Positions 16,104-24,749 of a stretch of 64,000 bases of DNA are shown here, piece by piece. This DNA comes from Streptomyces cellostaticus (lineage in GTDB: Bacteria > Actinomycetota > Actinomycetes > Streptomycetales > Streptomycetaceae). A program made the position numbers and the translations under genes. The stretch lies in contig NZ_JALLIN010000013.1 in assembly GCF_023630175.1 (NCBI RefSeq), positions 62,001 to 126,000 on the forward strand, given 5' to 3'. Within the stretch, counting starts at the first letter, position 1; each line of letters starts with the position of its first letter. The notes beneath the pieces are model-generated. The model made no database searches, was not told where the DNA came from, and saw only the letters and a program-made list of their open reading frames with translations.

Positions 16104-18806
16104 ATGACCGACCCCCACGCCATCCAGCCGAGCGCGCTCGACCAGCTCCCGGACCGCGATCCGGAGGAGACCGCCGAATGGCAGGCCTCCCTGGACGCCG
16201 TGGCCAGGGAGGCCGGGCCGCACCGCGCCGCCTACCTGATGCGGCGCACGCTGGAGCGTGCCGAGGCGGGCGGCGTCGCGCTGCCGAAGCTCCTCGAGAC
16301 GGACTACGTCAACACCATCCCCACCTCCGCCGAACCGGACGTACCCGGTGACCCGGAGACGGAGGCCCGGATCACCGCCTGGAACCGCTGGAACGCGGCC
16401 GCCATGGTGACCCGCGGCGCGAAGCACGGCGTCGGCGGCCACATCGCCACCTTCGCCTCCGCGGCCTGGCTCTACGAGACCGGCTTCAACCACTTCTTCC
16501 GGGGCAAGGAGCGGGACGGCTCCGGCGACCAGCTCTACATCCAGGGCCACGCCTCCCCCGGCATCTACGCCCGGGCCTTCCTCGACGGCCGGCTCGACGA
16601 GGGACACCTCGACAACTTCCGCCAGGAGTCCGGCGGCAACGGCCTGCCCTCCTACCCGCACCCGCGCCGGCTGCCCTGGCTGTGGGAGTTCCCGACGGTG
16701 TCGATGGGCCTCGGCCCGCTCTCCGCGATCTACCAGGCGCGCTTCAACCGGTACCTGACCAACCGCGGCATCAAGGACGTCTCCGCCTCCCACGTCTGGG
16801 CCTTCCTGGGCGACGGCGAGATGGACGAGCCCGAGTCGACGGCCGCACTCGCGCTGGCCGCCCGTGAGGAACTGGACAACCTCACCTTCGTCATCAACTG
16901 CAACCTGCAGCGCCTCGACGGCCCGGTCCGCGCCAACTTCAAGATCGTGCAGGAGCTGGAGGCCCAGTTCCGCGGCGCCGGCTGGAACGTCGTCAAGACC
17001 CTCTGGGGTTCGGCCTGGGACGAGCTGTTCCAGCTCGACACCACCGGCGCGCTCGTACGCCGTCTGCGCCAGGTACCGGACGCGCAGGTCCAGACGTACC
17101 AGACGCGCGACGCCGCCTACATCCGCCAGGACTTCTTCGGCGCCGACCCGGCGCTCGTGGAGATGGCGAAGCTGCTCGGCGACGACAAGATCCTCGAGTG
17201 CTTCCACCTGTCCCGCGGCGGTCACGAGGCCCGCAAGGTCCACGCCGCGTACAAGGCGGCCGTCGAGCACAAGGGCGCCCCGACCGTGATCCTCGCCCAG
17301 ACGGTCAAGGGCCACACCCTCGGCAGCGGCTTCGCGTCGAAGAACGCCAACCACCAGATGAAGAAGCTCTCGGTGGACGAGTTCAAGGCGATGCGCGACC
17401 TGCTCGACCTGCCGATCAAGGACAGCGACTTCGCCGACGGCGTGGTCCCCTACGGCCACCCGGGCGCCGACTCCCCCGAGGTCCGCTACCTGCAGGAGCG
17501 GCGCGCGGACCTCGGCGGTCCGGCCCCGGCCCGCCGCGTCCACCCGCTGGCCCCGCTGCCCGCCCCCGCCGCCAAGGCCTTCGCCGCCTTCGACAAGGGC
17601 TCCGGCTCGCAGAACGTCGCCACCACCATGGCGTTCGTCCGCCTGGTCAAGGACCTGGTCCGCGACAAGGAGACCGGAAGGCGCTGGGTGCCGATCGTCC
17701 CGGACGAGGCGCGCACCTTCGGCATGGAGAGCCTCTTCCCCTCCCTCGGCATCTACTCGCCGAAGGGCCAGACGTACGAGCCGGTCGACCGCGACCAGCT
17801 CATGTACTACAAGGAGGCCGAGAACGGCCAGATCCTCAACGAGGGGATCACCGAGGCCGGTTCGATGGCCGACTTCATCGCCGCGTCCAGCGCGTACGCG
17901 ACGCACGGCGAGGCGATGATCCCGTTCTACATCTTCTACTCGATGTTCGGCTGGCAGCGCACCGCCGACCAGATGTGGCAGCTCGGCGACCAGCTCGGCC
18001 GCGGCTTCCTGGTGGGTGCCACGGCGGGCCGCACGACGCTGACCGGCGAGGGCCTGCAGCACGCCGACGGCCACTCCCCGGTGATCGCGGCCACCAACCC
18101 GGCCGCGCTCAGCTACGACCCGGCCTTCGCCTACGAGGTCGCGGTGATCGTCCGCGAGGGCCTGCGCCGGATGTACGGCGAGGCCCAGCCGGACGAGGAC
18201 CAGAACGTCTTCTACTACCTGACCGTCTACAACGAGCCGCTGCCGCAGCCGGCCAAGCCGGGCACCCCCGGTGTGGACGAGGGCATCGTCAAGGGCCTGT
18301 ACCGCTTCAACACGGCGGAGTCCGCGGGCGTGACCGCCCCGGCCGACGCCCCGCGCATCCAGCTCCTCGGCTCGGGCACGGCGATCCACTGGGCCCTCGA
18401 CGCCCAGAAGCTGCTGGCCGAGGAGTGGGGGGTGGCCGCCGACGTGTGGTCCGCGACCTCCTGGACCGAGCTGCGCCGCGACGCCCTGGACGCCGACGCG
18501 GCCCTGCTGCGCGGCGAGGAGCGGGTGCCGTACGTCCAGCAGGCGCTGCAGGGCGCCGAGGGCCCGGTGCTGGCCGTCTCCGACTACATGCGCCAGGTCC
18601 CGGACCAGATCGCCCAGTGGGTGGAGCAGGACTGGTCCTCGCTGGGTGCGGACGGCTTCGGCCTGTCCGACACCCGTGAGGCGGCCCGCCGCCACTTCGG
18701 CGTCGACGCCCAGTCGATCGTCGTCGCCGCGCTCGCCCAGCTCGCCAGGCGCGGCGAGGTCAAGGCGGCGGCGGTGAAGGAGGCCCGCGAGAAGTACGGG
18801 CTGTAG
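16104..18806 (+). CDS. aceE: Pyruvate dehydrogenase E1 component, homodimeric type
   Basis: AceE decarboxylates pyruvate with thiamine diphosphate and acetylates the lipoyl arm of E2. The 900-residue length is normal for the homodimeric alpha2 enzyme. The ThDP/Mg motif runs from GDGEMDEPES (from residue 236) to NCNLQRLDGPV (from about 265). Other family blocks are HASPGIYARAFLDGRL, RQESGGNGLPSYPHPRRLPW, KGHTLGSGFASKNANHQMKK, EARTFGMESLFPSLGIYSP and GRTTLTGEGLQHADGHS. ATG 16104 follows GGAAGGCGGCGAC. The leader has two palindromes and lies downstream of a GntR-type gene. E2 and E3 are encoded just upstream, so most of the complex is in one place. Confidence 0.96.
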   Translation: MTDPHAIQPSALDQLPDRDPEETAEWQASLDAVAREAGPHRAAYLMRRTLERAEAGGVALPKLLETDYVNTIPTSAEPDVPGDPETEARITAWNRWNAAAMVTRGAKHGVGGHIATFASAAWLYETGFNHFFRGKERDGSGDQLYIQGHASPGIYARAFLDGRLDEGHLDNFRQESGGNGLPSYPHPRRLPWLWEFPTVSMGLGPLSAIYQARFNRYLTNRGIKDVSASHVWAFLGDGEMDEPESTAALALAAREELDNLTFVINCNLQRLDGPVRANFKIVQELEAQFRGAGWNVVKTLWGSAWDELFQLDTTGALVRRLRQVPDAQVQTYQTRDAAYIRQDFFGADPALVEMAKLLGDDKILECFHLSRGGHEARKVHAAYKAAVEHKGAPTVILAQTVKGHTLGSGFASKNANHQMKKLSVDEFKAMRDLLDLPIKDSDFADGVVPYGHPGADSPEVRYLQERRADLGGPAPARRVHPLAPLPAPAAKAFAAFDKGSGSQNVATTMAFVRLVKDLVRDKETGRRWVPIVPDEARTFGMESLFPSLGIYSPKGQTYEPVDRDQLMYYKEAENGQILNEGITEAGSMADFIAASSAYATHGEAMIPFYIFYSMFGWQRTADQMWQLGDQLGRGFLVGATAGRTTLTGEGLQHADGHSPVIAATNPAALSYDPAFAYEVAVIVREGLRRMYGEAQPDEDQNVFYYLTVYNEPLPQPAKPGTPGVDEGIVKGLYRFNTAESAGVTAPADAPRIQLLGSGTAIHWALDAQKLLAEEWGVAADVWSATSWTELRRDALDADAALLRGEERVPYVQQALQGAEGPVLAVSDYMRQVPDQIAQWVEQDWSSLGADGFGLSDTREAARRHFGVDAQSIVVAALAQLARRGEVKAAAVKEAREKYGL

Positions 18807-18820
18807 CCGGCGGCTTCTTC

Positions 18821-18854
18821 CGGAAGGGGTACGGCGGTCGCCGTACCCCTTCCG
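18821..18854 (+). terminator. Strong terminator after aceE
   Basis: CGGAAGGGGTACGG at 18821-18834 pairs perfectly with CCGTACCCCTTCCG at 18841-18854 across a six-base loop, 14 bp past the aceE stop. Confidence 0.85.
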
Positions 18855-18884
18855 CTGTCGGTGGCCCCCGGCATCATGAGGGCC

Positions 18885-19871
18885 ATGCGTGCCGCCCGCC
18901 TCATCAAGATGGTGCTCCTCCTGCAGTCCCGGCCCTCCATGACCGCCGCCGAACTGGCGCGGGAGCTGGAGGTTTCGGAGCGGACGGTCACCCGGGACGC
19001 GCAGGCGCTGTCGGAGGCGGGCGTACCGGTCTACGCGGACCGGGGGCGGGCCGGGGGTTACCGGCTGGTCGGCGGGTACCGGACACGGCTGACGGGCCTG
19101 GCGCGCACCGAGGCCGAGGCGCTGTTCCTGAGCGGGGTGCCGGGCGCGCTGCGGGAGATGGGGCTGCAGGACGCGGCCTGTGCCGCCCGGCTGAAGGTGT
19201 CCGCCGCACTGCTGCCCTCCCTGCGGGACGCCCCGGACAGCGCCGCCCGGCGGTTCCACCTGGACGCGCCCGCCTGGTTCAGGGAGCCGCGGACGCCCGC
19301 GGCGCTGCCGCCGATCGCCGAGGCGGTGTGGTCCGACCGGCGGATCAGTGCGGTGTACCGGCGCGGGGAACGACCGGTGGAACGGGAGCTGGAGCCGTAC
19401 GGGCTCGTGCTGAAGGCCGGCGTCTGGTATCTGTGCGCGCGCGTGGCCGGCGACGGTGCCTTCCGGACCTACCGGATCGACCGGTTCGGCGCCGTGTCCG
19501 CCCTCGAGGCACGCTTCGACCGGGTGCCGGACTTCGATCTGCCGTCGTTCTGGGCCGGTCAGGCCGAGCGGTTCGCCCGGTCGATCCTGCGCGCCGCGGT
19601 CGTCGTGCGGCTGTCCGCCGCGGGCGCGCGCAGGCTGCCGTACGCCGTGGACCCGGTGGCCGCGCGCGAGGCGCTCGCGGCCGCGGGCGAGCCGGACGCC
19701 GGGGGATGGACGACGGTGACCGTTGCGGTGGAGTCGGAGGAGGTGGCCCACGAGCAGCTCACGGCGCTGGGGCCGGAGGCGGAGGTGCTGGCGCCGGCGG
19801 CTCTGCGGGAGCGGTTCGCGGCGGACGCGGCCCGGCTCGCCGCGCGCTACGGGCGCGCGGACGGCGGATAA
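18885..19871 (+). CDS. WYL-domain transcriptional regulator (DeoR-type HTH)
   Basis: The 328-residue protein starts with a winged helix (MTAAELARELEVSERTVTRDAQALSEAGVPVYADRGRAGGY, ~residues 20-60), typical of HTH_11. The WYL effector domain follows (ERPVERELEPYGLVLKAGVWYLCARVAGDGAFRTYRIDRF, ~165-215). The final ~100 residues are the WCX extension. WYL proteins usually sense nucleic-acid or nucleotide ligands and act as repressors or activators. ATG 18885 gives the family's usual N-terminus MRAARLIKMV; ATG 18876 is three codons upstream, and neither has a good ribosome binding site. The target is unknown. The DUF4240 gene follows 56 bp downstream on the same strand. Confidence 0.88.
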   Translation: MRAARLIKMVLLLQSRPSMTAAELARELEVSERTVTRDAQALSEAGVPVYADRGRAGGYRLVGGYRTRLTGLARTEAEALFLSGVPGALREMGLQDAACAARLKVSAALLPSLRDAPDSAARRFHLDAPAWFREPRTPAALPPIAEAVWSDRRISAVYRRGERPVERELEPYGLVLKAGVWYLCARVAGDGAFRTYRIDRFGAVSALEARFDRVPDFDLPSFWAGQAERFARSILRAAVVVRLSAAGARRLPYAVDPVAAREALAAAGEPDAGGWTTVTVAVESEEVAHEQLTALGPEAEVLAPAALRERFAADAARLAARYGRADGG

Positions 19872-19927
19872 CGATCCGTCGCACTCCACGTGCGCCCCAC
19901 CGGTGGAGGCCCGATGCTGGTGCCGTG

Positions 19928-20446
19928 ATGGACGAGACGGAGTTCTGGGAGCTGATCGACGCGGCCCGCGAGTCCGCCGAGGGCGACCCCGAGGAGCAGG
20001 CGGACCTGCTCGTGGAACGGCTGCTCCAGTTGGACCCGGAGCAGGTCCTGGACTTCGCCCGTCACTTCGAGGCCCGGTACAACCGGGCCTACCACTGGGA
20101 CCTGTGGGGTGCCGCCTGGGTCCTGCTGGACGGGGCCAGCGACGACGCGTTCGACTACTTCCGGTGCTGGCTGATCGGCCAGGGCCGGGAGGTCTTCGAG
20201 GGGGCCCTGCACGACCCGGACTCCCTGGCCGACCTGCTGGAGGACTTCGACGAGGAGGTCGACGGGGACGGCGAGGAGCTGGGCTACGCGGCGGACGAGG
20301 CGTACGAGCAGCTCACCGGCACGGTCGCCCCGGACCTCGGCATCGCCCCCGCGCAGGCCGAGCCGGAGGGCACCGCGGTCGCCTTCGAGAACGAGCGGGT
20401 GCTCGCCGAGCGCTACCCCCGGCTGTGGGAGCGCTTCAAGGAGTAG
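19928..20446 (+). CDS. DUF4240 protein
   Basis: This is a 172-residue acidic cytosolic protein opening with MDETEFWELIDAARESAEGDPEEQADLL, the pattern of DUF4240, a family widespread in actinobacteria and often duplicated. The WDLWGAAWVLLDGASDDAFDYFRCWLIGQG-type block in the middle is its best conserved part. No catalytic residues stand out. A GTG immediately before the ATG (19925) could also be used. It follows the WYL regulator and converges on the PGRP amidase. Function is unknown; members are sometimes found near immunity or toxin genes, but nothing here supports that. Confidence 0.8.
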   Translation: MDETEFWELIDAARESAEGDPEEQADLLVERLLQLDPEQVLDFARHFEARYNRAYHWDLWGAAWVLLDGASDDAFDYFRCWLIGQGREVFEGALHDPDSLADLLEDFDEEVDGDGEELGYAADEAYEQLTGTVAPDLGIAPAQAEPEGTAVAFENERVLAERYPRLWERFKE

Positions 20447-20492
20447 CGGGGCCCGTGTCGGGGCGCGCGGCTCGGAGCGGATCACGGGCCGG

Positions 20493-21320
20493 CTACGGGT
20501 CCGCCGCGGGCGTCCTCCCCTGGAGCCGGGCCGCCGTCCGCCTGATCTCGGGCAGCCGGGCGGTCAGGGCGGCGCCGGGACAGGTGGTCATGTAGCCCTC
20601 GTTGTGGCCCGCGACGGCGGGCAGGGTGGTGGCGGTGCCCGCCTTGAAGCGGCTGTGCCCGTTGCTGGAGACCAGGTGGGCCCGGGCGCGCGGGTCGACG
20701 TCGGCGAGGCCCAGCTTCCAGGCGGCCAGGGCGGCGATCGCGTCGGTCATGGCCCGCGGGACGGTCACACCGGCGGTGAAGGTGCCGAGGGCGGCGATGC
20801 CGGCGGTGCGGTGGTTGAAGCCCTGGGTGTGGGCGCCGGTGACCGCGCGGTCCACGCCTCCGGCGCGGCCCTCGTAGATGGTGCCGCAGCGGTCGACGAG
20901 GAAGTTGTAGCCGATGTCGTCCCAGCTCCGGCCGCCGGTCTGGCCGGCGTACAGGGCGCGGATGATGCGGGGCGAATCGGCGCAGTCGTACCGGTTGGGC
21001 GAGTCGGTGTGGTGGACGAAGACGGCGACCACCTTGTCGTCGTAGCGCGGGGGCGGCTGGCTGCGCGGGGCGGCGGCCGGGTCCAGCCAGACGGATCGGG
21101 GCAGGATGCGCGGCCGGGCGGCGTGGTGTGCCGGGGCCGCCGGGTCCGCGCCGGGCCGGGCGAGGCGGACCGGGGCGGCGCTCTCGACGCCTCGGGCGCA
21201 CAGGGCCAGCGCGAGGACGGCGGTGAGGCCGGGGAGGCAGCCGAGCAGCACCAGCACGGCACCGGGGACGTGGGCGGGCCGTCGTCCGCGTGTTCCCGGT
21301 GCCCTTCGGGGGACGCGCAT
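20493..21320 (-). CDS. Secreted peptidoglycan-recognition-type N-acetylmuramoyl-L-alanine amidase
   Basis: The 275-residue product has a basic start and a hydrophobic segment (VPGAVLVLLGCLPGLTAVLALALCA, ~residues 17-41) that acts as a signal peptide or anchor. It then has an Amidase_2/PGRP domain. Zinc ligand candidates are in AVFVHHTDSPNRYDC (first His pair) and the late GHNEGYMTTCPG. YNFLVDRCGTIYEGRAGG is the hallmark central block, and paired cysteines (YDC ... DRC) fit the PGRP disulfide. It should cleave the bond between muramic acid and L-Ala outside the membrane. The frame extends upstream, but ATG 21320 begins the natural signal region. It diverges from the MarP-like protease gene. 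Confidence 0.85.
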   Translation of the reverse strand: MRVPRRAPGTRGRRPAHVPGAVLVLLGCLPGLTAVLALALCARGVESAAPVRLARPGADPAAPAHHAARPRILPRSVWLDPAAAPRSQPPPRYDDKVVAVFVHHTDSPNRYDCADSPRIIRALYAGQTGGRSWDDIGYNFLVDRCGTIYEGRAGGVDRAVTGAHTQGFNHRTAGIAALGTFTAGVTVPRAMTDAIAALAAWKLGLADVDPRARAHLVSSNGHSRFKAGTATTLPAVAGHNEGYMTTCPGAALTARLPEIRRTAARLQGRTPAADP

Positions 21321-21522
21321 GGTCCCACTGTCCGCGCGCCGCGCCGGGCTCGCGATGTGGGGTGTGCCACCTGGTGGAACCATCGTCCTTGTCCAGGCCG
21401 TTTCTGGGGATATACGCACACGTGGCCGGTTCGCGGTCCGGGTGGCCGCTCACGCACGCGCGTGACTGATCACCGGGGCCGCCCGGTCCGTATCTCAGGG
21501 GGTCCGAGAGAAAGGCGGCTCC

Positions 21523-22716
21523 GTGGACCTGCTCGACCTGGTGCTCGCACTGGTGGTCGTCGTGTACGCGACGTCCGGTTACCGGCGCGGGCTGGTGGCC
21601 GGCTGCCTGTCCCTGGCCGGGTTCGTGGGCGGCGCGGCGGTCGGGGTGTGGGTGCTGCCGTGGGTGACCGGGCTCGCGGCGCGCGGATCGGCGACGGCGA
21701 CCGTGCTGGCGGTGCTGACCGTGCTGGTGCCGGGGGTGGTGGGACACGAACTGGCGGCCCGGCCGGCGCTGCGGCTGCGGCGGGAGCTGGACCGGGAGGG
21801 CCGGGGTCCGCTGCGGGTGGCGGACGGGGCGGGGGGCGCGGTGGCGAACTCGGCCGCCGTGCTGATCGTGGCCTGGGTCGCGGCGAGTGTGCTGGGCGCC
21901 TCCTCCTCGCCGGCGGTGACCGCGGCGATCCGGAACTCGGCGGTGCTGGGCGCGGTCCAGGGGACGATGCCCGCGACCACCCCGGTGTGGTTCTCGCGGG
22001 CCACGTCCGCGCTGACGGAGGCGGGCTTCCCGCAGGTCTTCAACCCGTTCGAGAACGAGTCGACGGCCCGGGTGGCCAGGCCCACCGGCGACAACGTCAC
22101 GTCCGCGGCGACGAGCGCGGCCCGGCGCAGCTCGGTCAAGATCGAGGGCGCCTCCGGCACCGAGGGCCGGGAGGGCAGTGGGTTCGTGTACGCGGCCCGC
22201 CACGTGATGACCAACGCGCACGTCGTGGCGGGCATCGACCAGCCGAGCGTGCGGGTGGGCGGGGTCGGGCCGGCCTACTCGGCCCGGGTGGTGCTCTTCG
22301 ACCCGGACCGGGACGTGGCGGTGCTGTACGTGCCGCGGCTGCGCGCGCCGGTGCTGCGCTTCGACCACAGCGCGGTGCGCGGCGAACCGGCGGTGGTCGC
22401 GGGCTACCCGCAGGACGGCGGCCTCGACCTGCAGGCGGCCACGGTGGCGAACCGGGTGCGGGCGCGAGGGCAGAACATCTACAGCACCCGTACGGTGACC
22501 CGGGAGATCTACTCGATCCGCTCGACGGTCCTGCCGGGCAACTCCGGCGGGCCGCTGCTGTCGGCCGAGGGCCGGGTGTTCGGCGTGGTCTTCGCCCGCT
22601 CCACCTCGGACGGCGAGACGGGGTACGCCCTGACGGCGGACGAGGTGGCGGGCGACGCCGCGAGCGGGGCCACGGCCACGGCGCCGGTCGACACCGGGCA
22701 CCTCGTCACGTCGTAG
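21523..22716 (+). CDS. MarP-like membrane serine protease (CvpA + trypsin-like)
   Basis: The 397-residue protein has four N-terminal membrane segments of the CvpA/colicin V family (LDLVLALVVVVYATSGYRRG onward, residues ~1-130), then a trypsin-fold periplasmic domain with a full triad: His233 in MTNAHVV, Asp264 in DRDVAVL and Ser341 in LPGNSGGPL. This layout matches M. tuberculosis MarP, which processes a peptidoglycan hydrolase and maintains pH homeostasis under acid stress. GTG 21523 follows GAGAGAAAGGCGG. It diverges from a PGRP amidase with 202 bp between them, which fits a protease-hydrolase functional pairing, though that link is inferred. Confidence 0.9.
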   Translation: MDLLDLVLALVVVVYATSGYRRGLVAGCLSLAGFVGGAAVGVWVLPWVTGLAARGSATATVLAVLTVLVPGVVGHELAARPALRLRRELDREGRGPLRVADGAGGAVANSAAVLIVAWVAASVLGASSSPAVTAAIRNSAVLGAVQGTMPATTPVWFSRATSALTEAGFPQVFNPFENESTARVARPTGDNVTSAATSAARRSSVKIEGASGTEGREGSGFVYAARHVMTNAHVVAGIDQPSVRVGGVGPAYSARVVLFDPDRDVAVLYVPRLRAPVLRFDHSAVRGEPAVVAGYPQDGGLDLQAATVANRVRARGQNIYSTRTVTREIYSIRSTVLPGNSGGPLLSAEGRVFGVVFARSTSDGETGYALTADEVAGDAASGATATAPVDTGHLVTS

Positions 22717-22937
22717 GCCCTGTCGCCGGACTCCCGCAGGGCGTGGCCCGCGGCGTCACGAGCGGGCTCCGGGCTCCCCGGGCCGGAGGCCAGGGGCGTG
22801 CCGGGCCCCGAGTCCCCCACGGGATGCGCTCGGGCCGGGCCCGGTGCGGCGGGAGGGCGCGCACGGCGTCGCCGGACAGCCGGGACTCGCCGACGGTGCC
22901 CGTGGCGCACGGCCCGGGACCGCCCCGGGGCGGGGCC

Positions 22938-23420
22938 TCAGACGGCGCGTCCCATGAGCACGTCGTCGACGAACGCGCCCTCGATCAGCCATTCCCCGGG
23001 GAGCACGCCCTCGACCGCGAAGCCCTGGGCCTCGTAGAGCCGCCGGGCCGGGGCGTTGTGGCCGAGCACGCGCAGGGTGAGGCGGCGCGCGCCCCGGGCC
23101 CGCGCCTCCTGGACGGCGGCCCGGACCAGCGCCCCGCCGACGCCCTTGCCGCGGGCCTCGCCGGAGACGACCAGGCCCTGGATCTGGCGGACGTGCGCGT
23201 TGGCGGGCAGCGCGGTGGGCGGGACGAGGCGGATGTAGCCGGCGATGCGCCCGTCCAGTTCGGCGACGAGGTAGTCCCCGGGCCGGTGGTGCTCGTCGAA
23301 GAACGGCGGGTACGGAGGCCGCGGTGCGGGCAGTACGGCGTGCAGCGGGGACCAGGCCGCCCGGTCGAGAAGGGCCAGCGCCTCCTCGTCGGCGGGCAGG
23401 GCGATGCGTATGGACGGCAT
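22938..23420 (-). CDS. GNAT-family N-acetyltransferase
   Basis: This is a 160-residue single-domain acetyltransferase. The acetyl-CoA pyrophosphate loop is GEARGKGVGGAL (motif A, near residue 90), preceded by the IQGLVVS strand. LRVLGHNAPARRLYEAQGF is motif B with its conserved Asn and Tyr. The end EGVLPGEWLIEGAFVDDVLMGRAV resembles family members that acetylate small molecules or protein N-termini. ATG 23420 gives MPSIRIALPADEEAL; a GTG three codons upstream is possible. The substrate is not predictable. The start lies close to the second copy of the palindromic repeat. About 220 bp of GC-rich sequence separates its end from the convergent protease gene, with no gene seen there. Confidence 0.85.
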   Translation of the reverse strand: MPSIRIALPADEEALALLDRAAWSPLHAVLPAPRPPYPPFFDEHHRPGDYLVAELDGRIAGYIRLVPPTALPANAHVRQIQGLVVSGEARGKGVGGALVRAAVQEARARGARRLTLRVLGHNAPARRLYEAQGFAVEGVLPGEWLIEGAFVDDVLMGRAV

Positions 23421-23439
23421 GGAGGTCACCCTAAGGGCC

Positions 23440-23589
23440 GTCCCGCGGTCCCCGGTGGGTCGGCGCACGGCGTCGGATGCGGCGCGCAGCGGGGCGGGGG
23501 GTCGTCCTCGTACCGGGCGTCCTCGGGCGGGCCGACGACGCGGCGAGGTGCCGCGGCCGTCGTCGTGCGCCCGCCGGGGATCGCGGGAC
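23440..23589. repeat. Interspersed palindromic repeat, copy 2 (~150 bp)
   Basis: Left end GTCCCGCGGTCCCCGGTGGG pairs with the right end CGCCGGGGATCGCGGGAC at 23572-23589. The inner blocks GGTCGGCGCACGGCGTCGG and GTCGTCGTGCGCCCGCCGGG are shared with copy 1 at 9268-9437 in the same order. It lies between a divergent gene pair. Confidence 0.8.
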
Positions 23590-23640
23590 AGTCCTCGAGC
23601 GGGCCGGGGAGGAACGGCGTCGGCGGGGAAGGATGGGCGC

Positions 23641-24534
23641 ATGGAACGTTCGCGAATCGCGGTGGCCGGTGCGTCCGGTCTCATCGGCAGCGCCCTGGTG
23701 CGGTCCCTGACCGCGGACGGGCACGAGGTGGTGCGCCTGGTCCGCCGCGCGCCCCGGGACGGAAACGAGGTCCGCTGGGACCCCGAGCGGCAGCAGGTGG
23801 ACGCGGCCGGGCTGGCCGGCTGTGACGCGGTGGTCAACCTCGCCGGGGCGGGCATCGGCGACCGGCGCTGGACGCCGGAGTACAAGCGGCTGATCCGGGA
23901 CAGCCGGGTGCTCGGCACGGCCGCGCTGACGGAGGCGGTGGCCTCGCTGGACACCCCGCCGCGGGTGTATGTGAGCGGCAGCGCGATGGGCATCTACGGC
24001 GACACCGGTGACCGTGCGGTGGACGAGGACGCGCCGCCCGGTGACGGCTTCCTGCCCTCGCTGTGCGTGGAGTGGGAGGAGGCCGCGGCGCCCGCGCGGG
24101 AGGCGGGGGTGCGCACGGTGTTCCTGCGCACGGGTCTGGTGGTCGCGCGGGGCGGCGGGGCCTGGGGCCGGCTGTTCCCGCTGTTCAAGGCGGGGCTCGG
24201 GGGGCGCCTGGGGAACGGGCGGCAGTACTGGTCGTACATCGCGCTGCACGACGAGGTCGCCGCGATCCGGCACCTCATCGACGACGGCACCGCGTCCGGG
24301 CCGTTCAACCTGACGGCGCCGCAGCCACTGACGAACCGTGAGGTCACGGAGGCGATGGGACGGGTGCTGCACCGGCCCACCCTGTTCGCCGTGCCGGAGC
24401 CGGTGCTGCGGGCGGCGCTGGGCGAGATGGCCGGGGACGTGCTGGGCAGTCAGCGGGTGCTGCCGAAGCGGCTGCTGGAGTCGGGGTTCACGTTCGCGTT
24501 CCCGGGCATCGAGGACGCGATCCGCGCGGCCTGA
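23641..24534 (+). CDS. TIGR01777-family NAD(P)-binding epimerase / SulA-like protein
   Basis: The 297-residue protein is an atypical short-chain dehydrogenase. The Rossmann motif GASGLIGSAL lies at residues ~9-18. NLAGAGIGDRRWTPEYKRLIRDSR-type sequence and VYVSGSAMGIYGDTGD (with Ser and YxxxG) follow, as do FLRTGLVVARGGGAW and WSYIALHDEVAAIRHLI. The C-terminal DUF1731 region is NREVTEAMGRVLHRPTLFAVP and VLGSQRVLPKRLLESGFTF. The family is widespread, and its substrate is unknown. The neighbouring placement near E2, lipB and lipA is conserved with M. tuberculosis Rv2216, hinting at a lasting functional or regulatory link. Confidence 0.88.
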   Translation: MERSRIAVAGASGLIGSALVRSLTADGHEVVRLVRRAPRDGNEVRWDPERQQVDAAGLAGCDAVVNLAGAGIGDRRWTPEYKRLIRDSRVLGTAALTEAVASLDTPPRVYVSGSAMGIYGDTGDRAVDEDAPPGDGFLPSLCVEWEEAAAPAREAGVRTVFLRTGLVVARGGGAWGRLFPLFKAGLGGRLGNGRQYWSYIALHDEVAAIRHLIDDGTASGPFNLTAPQPLTNREVTEAMGRVLHRPTLFAVPEPVLRAALGEMAGDVLGSQRVLPKRLLESGFTFAFPGIEDAIRAA

Positions 24535-24749
24535 CCGGCGATCAGGGACTCTCCGGCGTTCCTCCGCGGTCTCGTGTGTTCTGTTGAGTCCTCTTGTGAC
24601 CGGATGCGACCGTCGTGCGACCGTGCCCTGTCGATGCGCGGACCACCCCTGACCGGCCAGGGACCTAACCTCAAGCCGAACTCGGGTATCCCCGGGGCCT
24701 GTTGGGGGCATGACGTCTCCACCGGCCGCGCAACCACAGGAGGGGCCTC

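Noticed and set aside
22717..22937. Possible further palindromic repeat copy between the protease and GNAT genes
   Set aside because: Some blocks (GCGCGCACGGCGTCG) recall the repeat family, but the inverted ends are missing, so I do not call it a copy.
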